Positions 33,199 to 44,187 of a stretch of 64,000 bases of DNA are shown piece by piece. This DNA is from Siphonodentalium dalli (taxonomy: Eukaryota; Mollusca; Scaphopoda; Gadilida; Siphonodentaliidae). The notes under the pieces are model-generated. The model ran no database searches and had not been told where the DNA came from. It saw nothing but the letters and a program-made list of their open reading frames with translations. The position numbers and the translations under genes were made by a program. The stretch covers positions 143,486,351-143,550,350 of the forward strand of contig CP136062.1 in the NCBI GenBank assembly GCA_032622095.1. The letters run 5' to 3'. Within the stretch, counting starts at the first letter, position 1; each line of letters begins with the position of its first letter.

Positions 33199-33199
33199 A

Positions 33200-33217
33200 T
33201 GGTGCTCGTGAGCTTGG
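33200..33217 (+). promoter_or_regulatory. Putative tRNA primer-binding site
   Basis: One base after the LTR the sequence is TGGTGCTCGTGAGCTTGG. TGG is the complement of the CCA end of a tRNA, as expected for minus-strand priming. I cannot name the tRNA from memory. Confidence 0.6.
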
Positions 33218-33448
33218 AACCAGAACTTGTGTTTTCGTTCATACGTGAGTACTTACTATACCAACCAATACGTTTCTTTTGATCTAAAAATTCAAATTAC
33301 ATAAACACAATACCCGCATTATGTTCTAGAGCAATTCTATAATGACACAATTTGAATGTGCATGTGCCAACCCAATTCAAAATAAATTTCCTATATACCT
33401 GCAATTTTGCCTTTTCTATTCCCAATTACTTTAGTAATTAAAATCAAG

Positions 33449-34652
33449 ATGAATATGACACAAAGTCACCCTTCCTGTCCTTCCTTTTCGGATGACGTTA
33501 ATTATAGTAGCGCCCAAATCGTTGGAGTGATAGAGCGAATGCGATCTATTTTGCATGAAACCCACGAAAATCACGAGGTACGAAACGCAAATGACGGCGT
33601 CGTACTAGATCGTATTTCCAAACAATTGGGTCATTTTAATAGTGCAATAGACCAACAGTTGGACGCCACACGCATTTCGTCAGCAATTCAGATGGCAACT
33701 GGTGTGACAAATGTTATCACCGCTTTTTCGGGAGACCCTAAATCTTTTCTTGAATGTACCAACGAATTATATCGTTATGGCCAAGCAATTGGTGCGACTG
33801 ATCAAACATTAATTAAATTTGCTCTGCAGACCAGCAGAGGTTCAGTTTTCGAATTTTTAACTCAGTTCACACAAGAACGCATAAATGCCGATGGTGTGAT
33901 CAGAAGTACATGGGCAGAAATCAAGCAGGAATTAAAAGTTCGATATAGCGAAGCAAAAGATAAAAGAGATGCGCTCCTTATTTTTCAAGCAGCAAAGCAA
34001 ACACCAGAAGAATCTGTACAAGTTTTTTTCTGATAGATTACGATCATTAGCGATCGATGTGTATGGGTTAGTAAATATTCGACAAAAAGTCGCCCAATTA
34101 TATATGTGTGAACAATTCATCACAGGATTAAAGAGTAAATTATTGAGAGATAAACTTTTGCGAGAAGATCCACAGACCTTAAATCAAGCAACTGATCTCG
34201 CTTTAAGAGAATATACTATTCAACACCGATTACAGTCTTATTATAGCCAGAATAATAAGAGTACTGATCGTAATTATCGATCATTTCGTGATAATAATTA
34301 TTCTAGTATGGAAGGCAATAAATTTCAAGGACGGAACACTGGTAATAAATTTAATGCGCCCGCCACACCAGAAAGACGATGGCCAAGGTATTTACAGGGT
34401 AGAAATTCATTTAGCTCATGTTATTCGAATAATAATCACCGCCCACGGATTGGATCATATTCTAAACAAAATAGATATGATAACATGCGAAGTTGGCCTT
34501 ATGTTCAACATATACAACAATCACGAAATTCTGTGTTTAATCCGCAAGCGAAACCATTTAGATTAATATGCCAATATTGTTCGATTCCTGGTCACAGTAT
34601 TCAATGGTGTCGCAGACGATTAGCCGAGATGAATAAATATTATTTAAACTAA
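33449..34652 (+). pseudogene. gag: gag (capsid-nucleocapsid) with one-base frameshift
   Basis: The first ATG of the frame is at 33449. The first part carries a retrotransposon capsid-like region (FSGDPKSFLECTNELYRYGQ, LIKFALQTSRG). At 34023-34029 a run of seven Ts puts the frame into an early TGA (34031). The next frame continues the same protein (SDRLRSLAIDVYG), so one T is extra. The C-terminus is basic and Asn/Arg-rich and ends with a CCHC zinc knuckle, C-Q-Y-C-x4-H-x4-C, which binds RNA in nucleocapsids. It ends at TAA (34650-34652), exactly behind a TTTAAAC slippery site. Gag proteins assemble the virus-like particle in the cytoplasm. Confidence 0.85.
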
Positions 34653-34725
34653 AATATTCCATTCAGAGAGGGGCATCTGGGTGGAATAATATAAAAGATA
34701 ATAATAAGAAACAGTCTAATGCTCC
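34643..34725 (+). promoter_or_regulatory. Programmed -1 frameshift cassette between gag and pol
   Basis: Heptamer T-TTA-AAC (34643-34649) lies in the gag frame, directly before the gag stop, and the -1 frame is open from here through pol. Five nucleotides on, TATTCCA (34655-34661) can pair with TGGAATA (34682-34688). Loop bases GGGGCAT (34670-34676) can pair with ATGCTCC (34719-34725, one G-U) to form an H-type pseudoknot. Heptamer, short spacer and downstream structure are the three canonical parts. Confidence 0.8.
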
Positions 34726-37055
34726 ATCAAAGTATAAGCAATATGTAAATAATAATGGACGACATTTATGTTCAACTTCTACAAATAAAAAACCCACAAT
34801 TAATGTGAAAAACACCGTAAATAAACAGATCAAATATTCCAATACAGTCGGCAGAACATTAAACAAAATTGTTCCCTTCAATAAACATGCGCATAATCAA
34901 GAACAGCAAAAGGAAAAATTAATACAACACCAGAAAAATATTAAATCAAATTTATCAATTCCGGAATATCAAAATAATTCAAAGTTAATGAAAGGCATAA
35001 ATGCACAAGTGGCATCATCGATATTGATTACCATAGGCACACAAAAATATCGAGCCATTCTGGATAGTGGAGCCGATATCAGTTTATGTTCATTAAAATT
35101 TTATAACAATTTAAAATATAAACCGCAAATGCAAGAAACGCAGTTTCATGCAACGTCTGCAAGTGGGGATGCATTAACCATAAAAGGTTTCATCATATTA
35201 AATTTCCACATTAATAAATTAAAGGTCTCACATAAATTCTATGTTTGCTCAAACATGCATCGATCTTTATTGATCGGCAGAGATTTTCTCAGTGCAAACG
35301 GCGCCAGACTATACTTCGACCGCCAAATAATGAAGATTCGCGGAACAATCATTTCTCTTTTACCAGATATCCACGTTGCAACCTTGGTCAGAATACAGTC
35401 TGCCCATGTTATTCCACCAAAGACAACGATATTAACGAAAGCGCGTATAATTGGAGGTAATAAATTGTTTGCCACGAAATTTCTGCAGGTGGAACCAATA
35501 GACGAAGGGTTTATGGGAAATGAACCTGGGTTGACAGCCGAATATACTGCAAGCACTAACAGCGAGAGTATACCTGTACTCATAAGCAATTACACACATA
35601 AGCATTTTAATTTGCGACGTGGATGTGTTATAGGCAGGGTGTCTGCCGTAAGGTGTGTGGAAACACCTCATCAGAATAACAATGAAATAACAGAAGAAAT
35701 TAATCCAGATGATGTACAAGTTCCCGATTCATTTAGGGACGATTTAATACCACTAATTCGAAATAATAGTGATATTTTCGCTACAAAATTAACCGAATTA
35801 GGATGTACCACGGCTGTCACCATGAAGATTCCCACGGGAGACCACCCACCAATAAGGTTAATGCCTTATCGATGCCCATTGAAAAAGCGTGAAAATCTTA
35901 GTGATAAAATTGATGAATTATTACAAGCAAAAATAATTTCACAAGCCCCAGCAACTGATTGGTCATTTCTGTGTATGGTTCTAAGAAAAACAGATGTTTC
36001 ATATCGATTTATAGCCGACCTTCGCAGACAAAATGCTATCACAAAACCCACATTCTTCCCAATCGATCAAATCGATGATATTCTGGCCGAAATGAAGGGA
36101 GTTAAATATATAACAGTTCTCGATTGTTTTTCTGCATATAATTGCATTCCGATACATCACGCGGATCGAAGTAAGGCAACTATCACTTGTTTTATAGGGA
36201 ATTTTTCGTTTAACTGCGCCTGCGTCGGTGCCATTGGGAGTTCTAGCGCCTTTCTTCAACTCATGAATCGTGTGTTGGAGGGGATTAAAGGATGTCGCGC
36301 CTATGTCGACGATTTAATTTTGTACTCAGTGGATAAGAAGTCCCATTTAAGGCTTCTCCAAGAAGTATTTGATCGCCTTAGGAAGTTTAATGTGAAATTA
36401 AAGTTAAAGAAATGTTCATTCTTTAAAACAGAATGTTCATTTTTGGGGCATATCGTGGACCAACATGGGGTTAGACCAGATGCTAATAAAGTGAAAGCAA
36501 TTCAAAATTTAACACCGCCAACAAATGTGAAACAAGTGAGAAGTGTTATAGGATCATTCTCGTGGTTCCGGAAATTTATTCCTAAATTTAGTGAAATTTG
36601 TGGACCTTTGGTAGAATTGACAAAGAAAAACTCAAAATTTGAATGGACGGATGAGTGTGATAAGGCATTTCAAAAATTGAAATCTGATTTAACAGAAGCC
36701 ACATATCTTGCATATCCATATAAAAATAAACCATTCATAATGTATACTGATGCCAGCGCGCATGCTATTGCAGCATTGATTACACAGTCACGTGACCCAG
36801 GTGACCCGTGTATATCAAGATCTAAAACGGAAAATCCTATACATTTTATTTCCGCACGGCTGAATAAATCTCAAATTCGTTCATGGAGTACACTAGAACG
36901 GTAATGCTTTCCTATTTATTTGGCAATAAAGAAACTTCAATTTTATATCAGCGGGTCTCCGTTAATTATAAAGACTGACCACAAGGTATTAACTCATATG
37001 TTATCTGCTCCCATGGACAATAAAAATGTCGCACGTTGGGCCTATAGCTGCCGTA
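34649..37055 (+). pseudogene. pol: pol part 1: protease, reverse transcriptase, RNase H
   Basis: Open in the -1 frame from the slippery site. An aspartic protease D-S-G motif (AILDSGADIS) is near 35050-35080. The reverse transcriptase has the motif series FIADLRRQNA, VLDCFSAYNCIPI, and the catalytic YVDD at 36302-36313, followed by KKCSFF and FLGHIVDQHGV. The usual 'PFGL.NAPATFQ' box is replaced by GAIGSSSAFLQLM, so the element is from a divergent gypsy lineage. RNase H begins at FIMYTDASAHA. A TAA at 36902-36904 interrupts it in frame, and the frame continues (IKKLQFYISGSPL, TDHKVLTHM) until it is lost near 37050. The enzyme would copy element RNA to DNA inside particles. This copy is dead. 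Confidence 0.88.
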
Positions 37056-38914
37056 GATAATCCACATACCCGGCAAAGAGAATATATTTGCAGATTATTT
37101 ATCACGACCGGAAAAGTTACAAACTGGTATGTCAGAGGTGCCAGATCAGTCCGACGTAGCCGGCCCTGAACGAGAAGTACCAATGGATGTGGAAATAATT
37201 GACACATCTAAATTAAACACAAAACAATATGCAAATTGTCGCATAGACAAAATTCTACCTGAAAATCAAGAAGCAATTCAGTTAGAGGGGTTTGACATAC
37301 AACTTGAACAAGAACGCGATATCAAAGCAATAGAGATTGTTCAAAAATTAAATTCCACCAAACCACCCAGACAAATAGCAGATAAATATACAGTAATTAA
37401 AGATGTGCTATATTTCATCAGTAAACATGATGATGATCCAGATATACGCCTATTAATTCCCGCAAATATTCGACAAGCTGTACTCAAACAATACCATGAC
37501 TTAACAGGGCATTTTTCCACAGTTAAAACTTTTGCAACAGCAAAACTGAAATATTATTGGCCAAATATGTATAGAGATATACATAATTATTGTCAAGCTT
37601 GCATGATTTATAAAATGAGGAATTTATCACAACAAAAGGCCCCAATACAAGAAATGGACCGCCCTCCATTTCCGTTTGCGACAATAAGCACTGACATACA
37701 AGGACCGTTTGCAACAACAATGTCCAATAACAAATATATTTTAACTTTTATTTGTTGTCTGACTAAATATGTCAAGGCATTTGCGATTCCCGACAAACGA
37801 GCAAAAACGGTGATAATGATAATTTTAGATGAGGTCATTAGCAGACATGCTTGCTGTCTAAATTTGGTGTCAGATAACGGCTCCGAGTTCAAAAATAAAA
37901 AAATGGATCAGGTGTGCAAAGAACTAAACATACACCATATTTACTCAAGCCCCTACCATCCGAATTCGCAGGGATGTGTCGAGAGATCACATGCCGTTTC
38001 AAATTATGTTATATCAAAATTGGTGTTACAAAATACACACACTTGGGACATGTATTTGTCACAAGCATTATTTGCAATGCATGTTCATGTAAATGATACA
38101 ACAAAATTCAGTCCGTTTTATTTATTATATCATAGGGAACCCACTTTAAGTCTTGATAATATTCTAAAACCCAGATTGAAATATGTAGGCGAGGACTTTA
38201 CATCTATCGCTTTACAGGAACAGCATAGAAATTTTCGTTTAGTTTCTATCGCGTTTAAGATCTCAAATCAGAACACAAAGAAAGAATGAAAAACGGAAAG
38301 AGGTTTCATTTGAAATAGGCGATCCAGTTTATTACAAATCTGGGCGAAAAACGGGTAAACTGAGTTTATCATGGCAAAGTCATTGGAATATAATTGAAAA
38401 ACGTAGTAATGTCTCATTCTTAATTAAAGATCAATTAAGTGCCCGAACAGTCCGCTGTCATGCCGACAATATTCGTAAAGCCGACATTGCATGGAAAATT
38501 CATCCCAAAGATACAATACGTCAATTGCGAAGACAGCGATTTGTTGTAAATAGTTATAACGAAGACCCAGAACAACCTGCGTCATCAGAATGGTCATATA
38601 GTGACGAAATTCCACTTGCTCAGTTAATGAGGCGCAAACTGTTAAGAAGGAAAAATTCTTCAAGTGACGATGACATACCGAGATTGGAATGGGCAGATAG
38701 ATTGCGCGCAAATGAACAAAACAATAATAATTCAGATGCTTTTGCGGCCGAAACTGAAGAAATTGAAAATGTTGCCTCTGATAACATAAACCCATATGTA
38801 CAAACAACTGTTTCTGACATTGATATCGATTTAAATTCGCGTTCATATGATGCATCTACACAAGCAGGCGTGAATGATATCATTCGTGTTATAAGCACAC
38901 GGGAAACAAAATAG
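37056..38914 (+). pseudogene. pol: pol part 2: end of RNase H linker and integrase
   Basis: Resumes in a new frame with HIPGKENIFADYLSRPEKLQ, the conserved segment just after RNase H, so a small deletion or frameshift lies near 37050. The integrase zinc finger is H-D-L-T-G-H ... C-Q-A-C (37497-37610). The catalytic core has D at 37692 (STDIQG), D at 37873 (SDNGSEF) and E at 37981 (VERSH), a 35-residue D-E spacing (DD35E). A second frameshift near 38250 separates the C-terminal part (IGDPVYYKSGRKTGKLSLSW and onward), an SH3/GPY-like DNA-binding region, from the core. An acidic, Asn/Ser-rich tail ends at 38914. Integrase would join element cDNA to the chromosome. Confidence 0.88.
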
Positions 38915-41352
38915 ACAATTTGTCCGACAGAATTAATATCAGGATTCCATTAAAGTCATACTTACCAGTATAAATATGCAACAGTTATGCATCCGTAAAT
39001 AATTATATATTGTAATCCTGACGGAATAACAAACAATGTATAACAAAATCCTGAATGTTCACTTTCCGTATAACAGAGGAATAGAAATGATAAACAATTG
39101 AACTAAATAACACAAACATGTTTAAATCATTGTCTTAATATTCATAGTCTACGCGTGTATAACATAAATATATCCACCATTGTGCCACTACACGCTTAAA
39201 TAACGTGCCGACAACACATGAAAACTTTTCTGTATACAAAGCATGAGGTTTACTAGATTTATGTATCTGGACAACGGGTCCAGGAATATCGTGCAAAGCT
39301 ATTGAGATGATAAATTTGCACATACAATTGAACTGACCAGCATGAGTATTGCATAGACTCCATAACTCAGCTGACATGCGTGTTATGTAGGTTATTGTAT
39401 AGGTAAGCCCCGCGATGAGTTACCAATTGCCTATACATACAGTACAACGTTCAATCGTAATACTAATACAAAATAGATTATCATTAATCGTCATTGCTGA
39501 CCATGCATCCTTAGCATACAATTTGTGGTACCACGAAGCATTACCCAGATGGATTGAATATAGGTATAGTGGAATTCCGAGTGGTGTGATCAGCCCTCGT
39601 CTTCCGGGTTTGACTTGAGATACGCAGGGATATTTAACCCTAGTGTTGGTAATGGAATGCTAAGAATAATTAAATAAGAATGGTCGTTAGATGGCTTATA
39701 CCAAGCACAAGTATAATACTATTTTATTCACTTTGTAAACCGCATATTAAGTTTTGTTTACAATGGTAAATATGAGCATATAATATAATATGATATAGAT
39801 AGCGGCGAAGTACATGTATGTGATATTTCATTACCGCGCGATTGTTATAAATAGTTGTGAATAGGTTAACTAAATCACAATCATACATTGATTGGTTCTA
39901 ATTTTACTGGAATGGTGAACGATAATTCACCCGATTTTAACAATAATTTCACACTAAAATAATTACAAGTTACACGATTGTTGATTATAAATATCGTCGC
40001 AGCAGACATGTTTGGTTATCGCACAGCAATTGTTTTCAGCGACAATTACATTTTTTATGAAATTTTATGGCGTGATATACATATATCTAGCGGTTCCCTT
40101 TAATGTCATGATTCAAGACATATTTTTTAATTCCTACGATCACATTTTAATGATCATAAACCCAATTCCTTTAATGTCCATATACCTCATTTATTGCATG
40201 ACCATTTTTCTTTACATTTTATGGAAATGCTCTACGAACAGGTTCAAAATTTATGAAAATGCAAATTGCATTGGCGAGTCACTGATTTTGTTTCATGATT
40301 CGTACTTTGGACATATTTTGGTTTCAAGATGCTTATTAGCTATTGTGGGTTTATTGTGTTCTTTTTACAAACACATTATTTAGACTTCGTGTCATTTATG
40401 TCGAACTAAATGGGTTCGCCAAACACGATCAATGGTTGGTACTGTAAGTCAGGCAAAATTTAATGACGTCACATGCGATGGACCATCCAATATACACCGT
40501 GCTGACATACCAGACACGCAGACCGGACCAGACATTGGTGTTTCAACCACATCTAGCGACACCGCTGCAAATCTTCGACCGTTCATGACACTGTCCTCAC
40601 AAGATTATCGGACATAGCTATTCCACCGACTGTCCAAAATAAACACTCGTTCGGGGTCTTGTATACAGTCGTTGTTTCGACGCTGACGCCGCCACAGTTC
40701 CTTAGATGATTAAATAAATGACGCATATGCTGCCAGATCGTTCATGAACATAGCTGATATGTTTGATATACATTGGCATAAAAGAATTGGCATTTGATCG
40801 CAACTGTACACTGCTGATACATGTACACCGGATTTCATCAATGGAACGAATGCCGCCTTGCCAGCTCTCGCATGCCGCACGGACATTAACATTTATCTTC
40901 CATAATTGTTGCTGTCAATTATAACTGTACGTGTTGTGCGAGTTTTCTTGTTCGCACATACCAGCTTATAGCTACTGTGTTGATTATCCGACCTTGGATA
41001 GACTAGTTTGACGAATATATATATTGGACACATATCTCATGTATACCCGCCAAGCCAGAACTTCTATAAAACATTCTTGGATAAATAAACTGTTCGCTGA
41101 TAAACCAGTGCTCCAGTGACTTACTGTTCGATGCTAATCCAGTAACCTAGTGACATACTGTTTACCAGACTCGCCATGGATAAATAACTCTCGTTTCGTT
41201 TGCTGTTGAGTTTTTATGTATGATTATCCATGTGTTGATTTTTTTTAGGTTCGCGACTCGCGATTATACTCATAGATCCAACTATCTTCTGTACCCTCGG
41301 ATTTTATCAAAATTTTAGTTCCCAATACTATATATAGTTTTGGGAACTCTGA
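38915..41352. other. Long stretch between integrase and 3' LTR
   Basis: About 2.4 kb without a recognisable envelope or chromodomain. It holds a hydrophobic open frame (40012-40383) and short antisense frames. It may be the remains of a third gene, or untranslated sequence. Confidence 0.5.
40012..40383 (+). CDS. Hydrophobic 123-codon open frame inside gypsy element
   Basis: The frame opens at an alternative (TTG/GTT-type) codon near 40012. It reads several long apolar stretches (YIYLAVPFNVMI, MSIYLIYCMTIFLYILW, CLLAIVGLLCSFY) that could be membrane helices. There is no signal peptide, furin-like site or envelope motif I can identify. It lies where some gypsy elements carry an env-like gene. 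AT-rich DNA gives such frames by chance, so this is a weak call. Confidence 0.2.
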   Translation: MVIAQQLFSATITFFMKFYGVIYIYLAVPFNVMIQDIFFNSYDHILMIINPIPLMSIYLIYCMTIFLYILWKCSTNRFKIYENANCIGESLILFHDSYFGHILVSRCLLAIVGLLCSFYKHII

Positions 41353-41365
41353 ACGGAGGGGACTC
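41353..41365 (+). promoter_or_regulatory. Polypurine-like tract before 3' LTR
   Basis: ACGGAGGGGACTC directly precedes the TG of the 3' LTR. The purine run is the expected plus-strand primer site, though interrupted by pyrimidines at its end. Confidence 0.6.
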
Positions 41366-41865
41366 TGTCCGATAGTACAGAATATATCGGTTGATATATA
41401 ATTATGTTCCCAGTTATTGCTATAACGTATTGTACAGATAAACACAGCACATCGAGATATAACTAATAGAATAGATACAATCATAATTATCAAGATCATA
41501 TTCTAAATTGGATGTGACATGTACTACCATCTTATATGTTGGAAGGATCAGACCACGATCGTTCCACCATATACCGATGGCATGATACACGTCACATGGT
41601 AGGTGTATCATATACATCATACCTTATTAGGATGCATGATATGATACACCATACGTTGTAATAACTACTGGCGTCGAGAGATACGAAGAACCACTCTCTC
41701 TCTCTCTCTGGCAGCCGATCCGACTAGACCTCTCTTACCGATGCTCCTGTTGTGTTTATCACTATGACTTATACACATATAAAGTTATCAAAAGCTACGG
41801 ACAGTTATTGTTATCATTGTTCCCGACACGGCCAATTCAACATCTAAACCATAGACACCGGGACA
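41366..41865 (+). repeat. 3' LTR
   Basis: Starts TGTCCGATAGTACAG and ends CACCGGGACA, matching the 5' LTR nearly base for base, with a longer CT run (near 41695-41710). Followed by the AGGTT duplication and the resumed 16-bp array. Confidence 0.9.
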
Positions 41866-42311
41866 AGGTTCTCCATTCCGAAGGTTCGCTTTTCCGAAGA
41901 TTTTTTTTATTTTAAAGGTTAATTCTATATTCTAAATTATTGAGAGGGTTCCTTATAACGAAGACTCTTTTAATGAAGGAAATAACATAAAACATTGAAA
42001 CAATAAATGTGATCGACTTTTTTCTTCGCGGGTTTCCTTGAGATTAAATATCATTACGTATGACGTTATTTCCTAAAACATATTCACGTCAGGCAGCCCA
42101 CACAATTGCTATGTTTCCATACGATTTAATGTCATCACGTATATATATGACGTATATATCTCAATAATCGTAGAGGCAATAATACGCCAGCTAAAGGCGG
42201 ATTAAAACAGTGGGGCTATAACTCTTAATGAGTACTGCGTAGCAGAATGTCGTTGAATAGACGGGTATGTGATGAACCAAACTGCAATTGTGAATTTGTA
42301 TTGAATTTTAA
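41866..42311. other. Right remnant of the 16-bp array and unassigned DNA
   Basis: AGGTTCTCCATTCCGAAGG and TTCGCTTTTCCGAAGATT (41866-41903) are the decayed right side of the split tandem array. The rest is unassigned up to the TIR element. Confidence 0.55.
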
Positions 42312-43744
42312 GGCCCACTTAATTTTCGAGTCACCGACTATTTTTTTTATAGTGCCTTGATATCAGGTTTTAATAACAATCTGTGCCATAAAATATGATT
42401 AAAACACTATAGTTCATCACCATTTGAAACGTCTGTATCAGAAGATGTCCATAGAGAAATAGAAAACAGCTTAAATCATAAAAAGATCGCCCCGTTATGG
42501 CTCCCATAATGCAACATAATCCAACCTAATGTATTTTCAATTGAAGGGGAATAACACTTTCTTTAAAATATAGAGTTATCCCACCTCCATTGAAAATAAT
42601 ACACTTTGCGCAACAAAACCAGATGAACCTTAAGCACAAAAACACGTCGTTAACTCAACAAAAACAACATGTTCACATTTTATTACACCGGATAAGCTGA
42701 TAATACAGTGTTAGAGAGCTTCCTATTTACAATGGTATATCTCATATATATTTTGAAGACCTCTGTTTGTATGTTTGTATGTATGTTTGTATGTATGTTT
42801 GTTTGTCATTTATACAAATCTACGATTCTCGACCGATCGGGACGAAACTTGGTGCGTGTGTGTAGTTTGACCAGGCGGTGGACGTTGTCGTATTGGCGAG
42901 CCCGTGCGGCGCCCGCTTCGCGCATGCGCAGACGAGATCTCGGAAACGGGTGGAGCTATCGACTTGAAATTTTCTATGTGAATGTATCTTGCCCCGGATA
43001 CGAATTTTATCGGGTCGCCGAGCCCGTGCGACGCCAGCTTCGCGCATGAGCAGACCAGATCTTGGAAGATTCTTGACCGATCGGGACGAAACTTGGTACG
43101 TGTGTGTAGTTTGACCAGGCGGTCAATATGAGCTCATCAGATTTCAGATCCGAGATCAACTTTTTACGTGCCGAGGTCAAATCTGTTTTTACGCCGTTTT
43201 GCGCTAATATATTTCAGTTCGGTGCTCACAAATCGATTCGATATAATTTGCACGGTTAGAATCTGTGGCGCTTCCTCTTTCCAACGATGTATCACACGCC
43301 TGTGTCCGTGAAAAGTTTCTACCTTAATTATCGGGAAGAACGCAGGACCATGCTTCAGTGATCGAAAAACATTCCGTAATTATATTACGCCGTCGAGAGA
43401 TCGTGACGTGATCGCGTTTAACTCTTAACCGGCAGATGTCGCGTTAACTCATCACCGGCCGAGGTATCCGCAAATGACATTGGGCAATATATATATCTCG
43501 GAAACGTGTGGAGCTATCGACTTGAAATTTGGTATGTGAATGTTTCTTGCCCCGGATACGAATTTTATCGGGTCGCCGATCCCGTGCGACGCCAGCTTCG
43601 CGCATGCACAGACCAGATCTCGGAAACGGGTGGAGCTATCGACTTCAATCAGTGAAATTTGGTTTTTGAATAGCCCGGACAACGTCGGGCTCATCGGCTA
43701 GTATGTTATATATGTGATCTGGGTGTTCGAAAATTAAGTGGGCC
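42312..43744. mobile_element. TIR element (MITE-like) split by a Helitron
   Basis: Left end GGCCCACTTAATTTTCGA is the exact reverse complement of the right end TCGAAAATTAAGTGGGCC (18 bp perfect, then mismatches to 24 bp). Both ends are flanked by TTTAA (42307-42311 and 43745-43749). Without the Helitron at 42740-43701 the element is about 470 bp and non-coding. An internal inverted pair (TGTATTTTCAATTGAAGG / CCATTGAAAATAATACA) adds foldback potential. Confidence 0.7.
42740..43701 (+). mobile_element. Solitary Helitron-like family A copy (A7)
   Basis: Starts TCTCATATATATTTTGAAG after host ..GGTATA and ends AGCCCGGACAACGTCGGGCT, CATCGG, CTAG before host TATG. It therefore sits between A and T without target duplication, as Helitrons do. 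Its 962 bp include the extra block shared with A3 (TCAAATCTGTTTTTACGCCG). This isolated copy defines the family ends independently of the array. Confidence 0.78.
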
Positions 43745-44029
43745 TTTAATGTTGATGTTTCTTTCAAATACAGATAGCCAGTTCGGAAAATCTATATCTC
43801 TTACATGTAGTTTATTTCAGTCAGCGTGTTTTCAACTTTCCATAATAAACGATAAACTGATACTGTCTTCTTGCTATTAATAACAGACATCTGGAACAAT
43901 TTGGGAATTAGAAGTGGGTGTATATATGTACTATATGTGAATACTAGCGTAATAGTTATTTCATTCCTCGTTTATTTTTTGTGGTGGGGGTACAAATTTT
44001 CATTCATTTCTGGTTAAATACGCCCAGAA

Positions 44030-44187
44030 TAGAAAACCTTCGGAATAGCGAACCTTCGGAATAGCGAACCTTCGGATTAATGAACCTTCGGAATAATTTA
44101 AACTTCGGAATAGCGAACATTCGGAATAATGAACCTTCGGAATAGCGAACCTTCGGAATAATGAACCTTCGGAATAGAGAACCCTAC
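44030..44187 (-). repeat. Inverted 16-bp tandem array (GAACCTTCGGAATAGC)
   Basis: About nine units of GAACCTTCGGAATAGC / GAACCTTCGGAATAAT, the reverse complement of the array at 32631. The outer flanks also correspond: CATGGCACC occurs beside both. This suggests terminal inverted repeats built of satellites, as in Foldback-type elements. Confidence 0.75.

Larger units (their letters stand above)
32708..41865 (+). mobile_element. Ty3/gypsy LTR retrotransposon, full length but disabled
   Basis: 9,158 bp with TG...CA LTRs (491 and 500 bp), 5-bp target duplication, primer-binding-like TGG site, gag, then pol in the order protease, reverse transcriptase, RNase H, integrase, and a G-rich tract before the 3' LTR. 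This order defines Ty3/gypsy. Lesions seen: an extra T in gag, a nonsense codon in RNase H, and frameshifts near 37050 and 38250. The LTRs look nearly identical, so the insertion is fairly young. A 2.4-kb stretch between integrase and the 3' LTR is unusually long. Confidence 0.92.
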
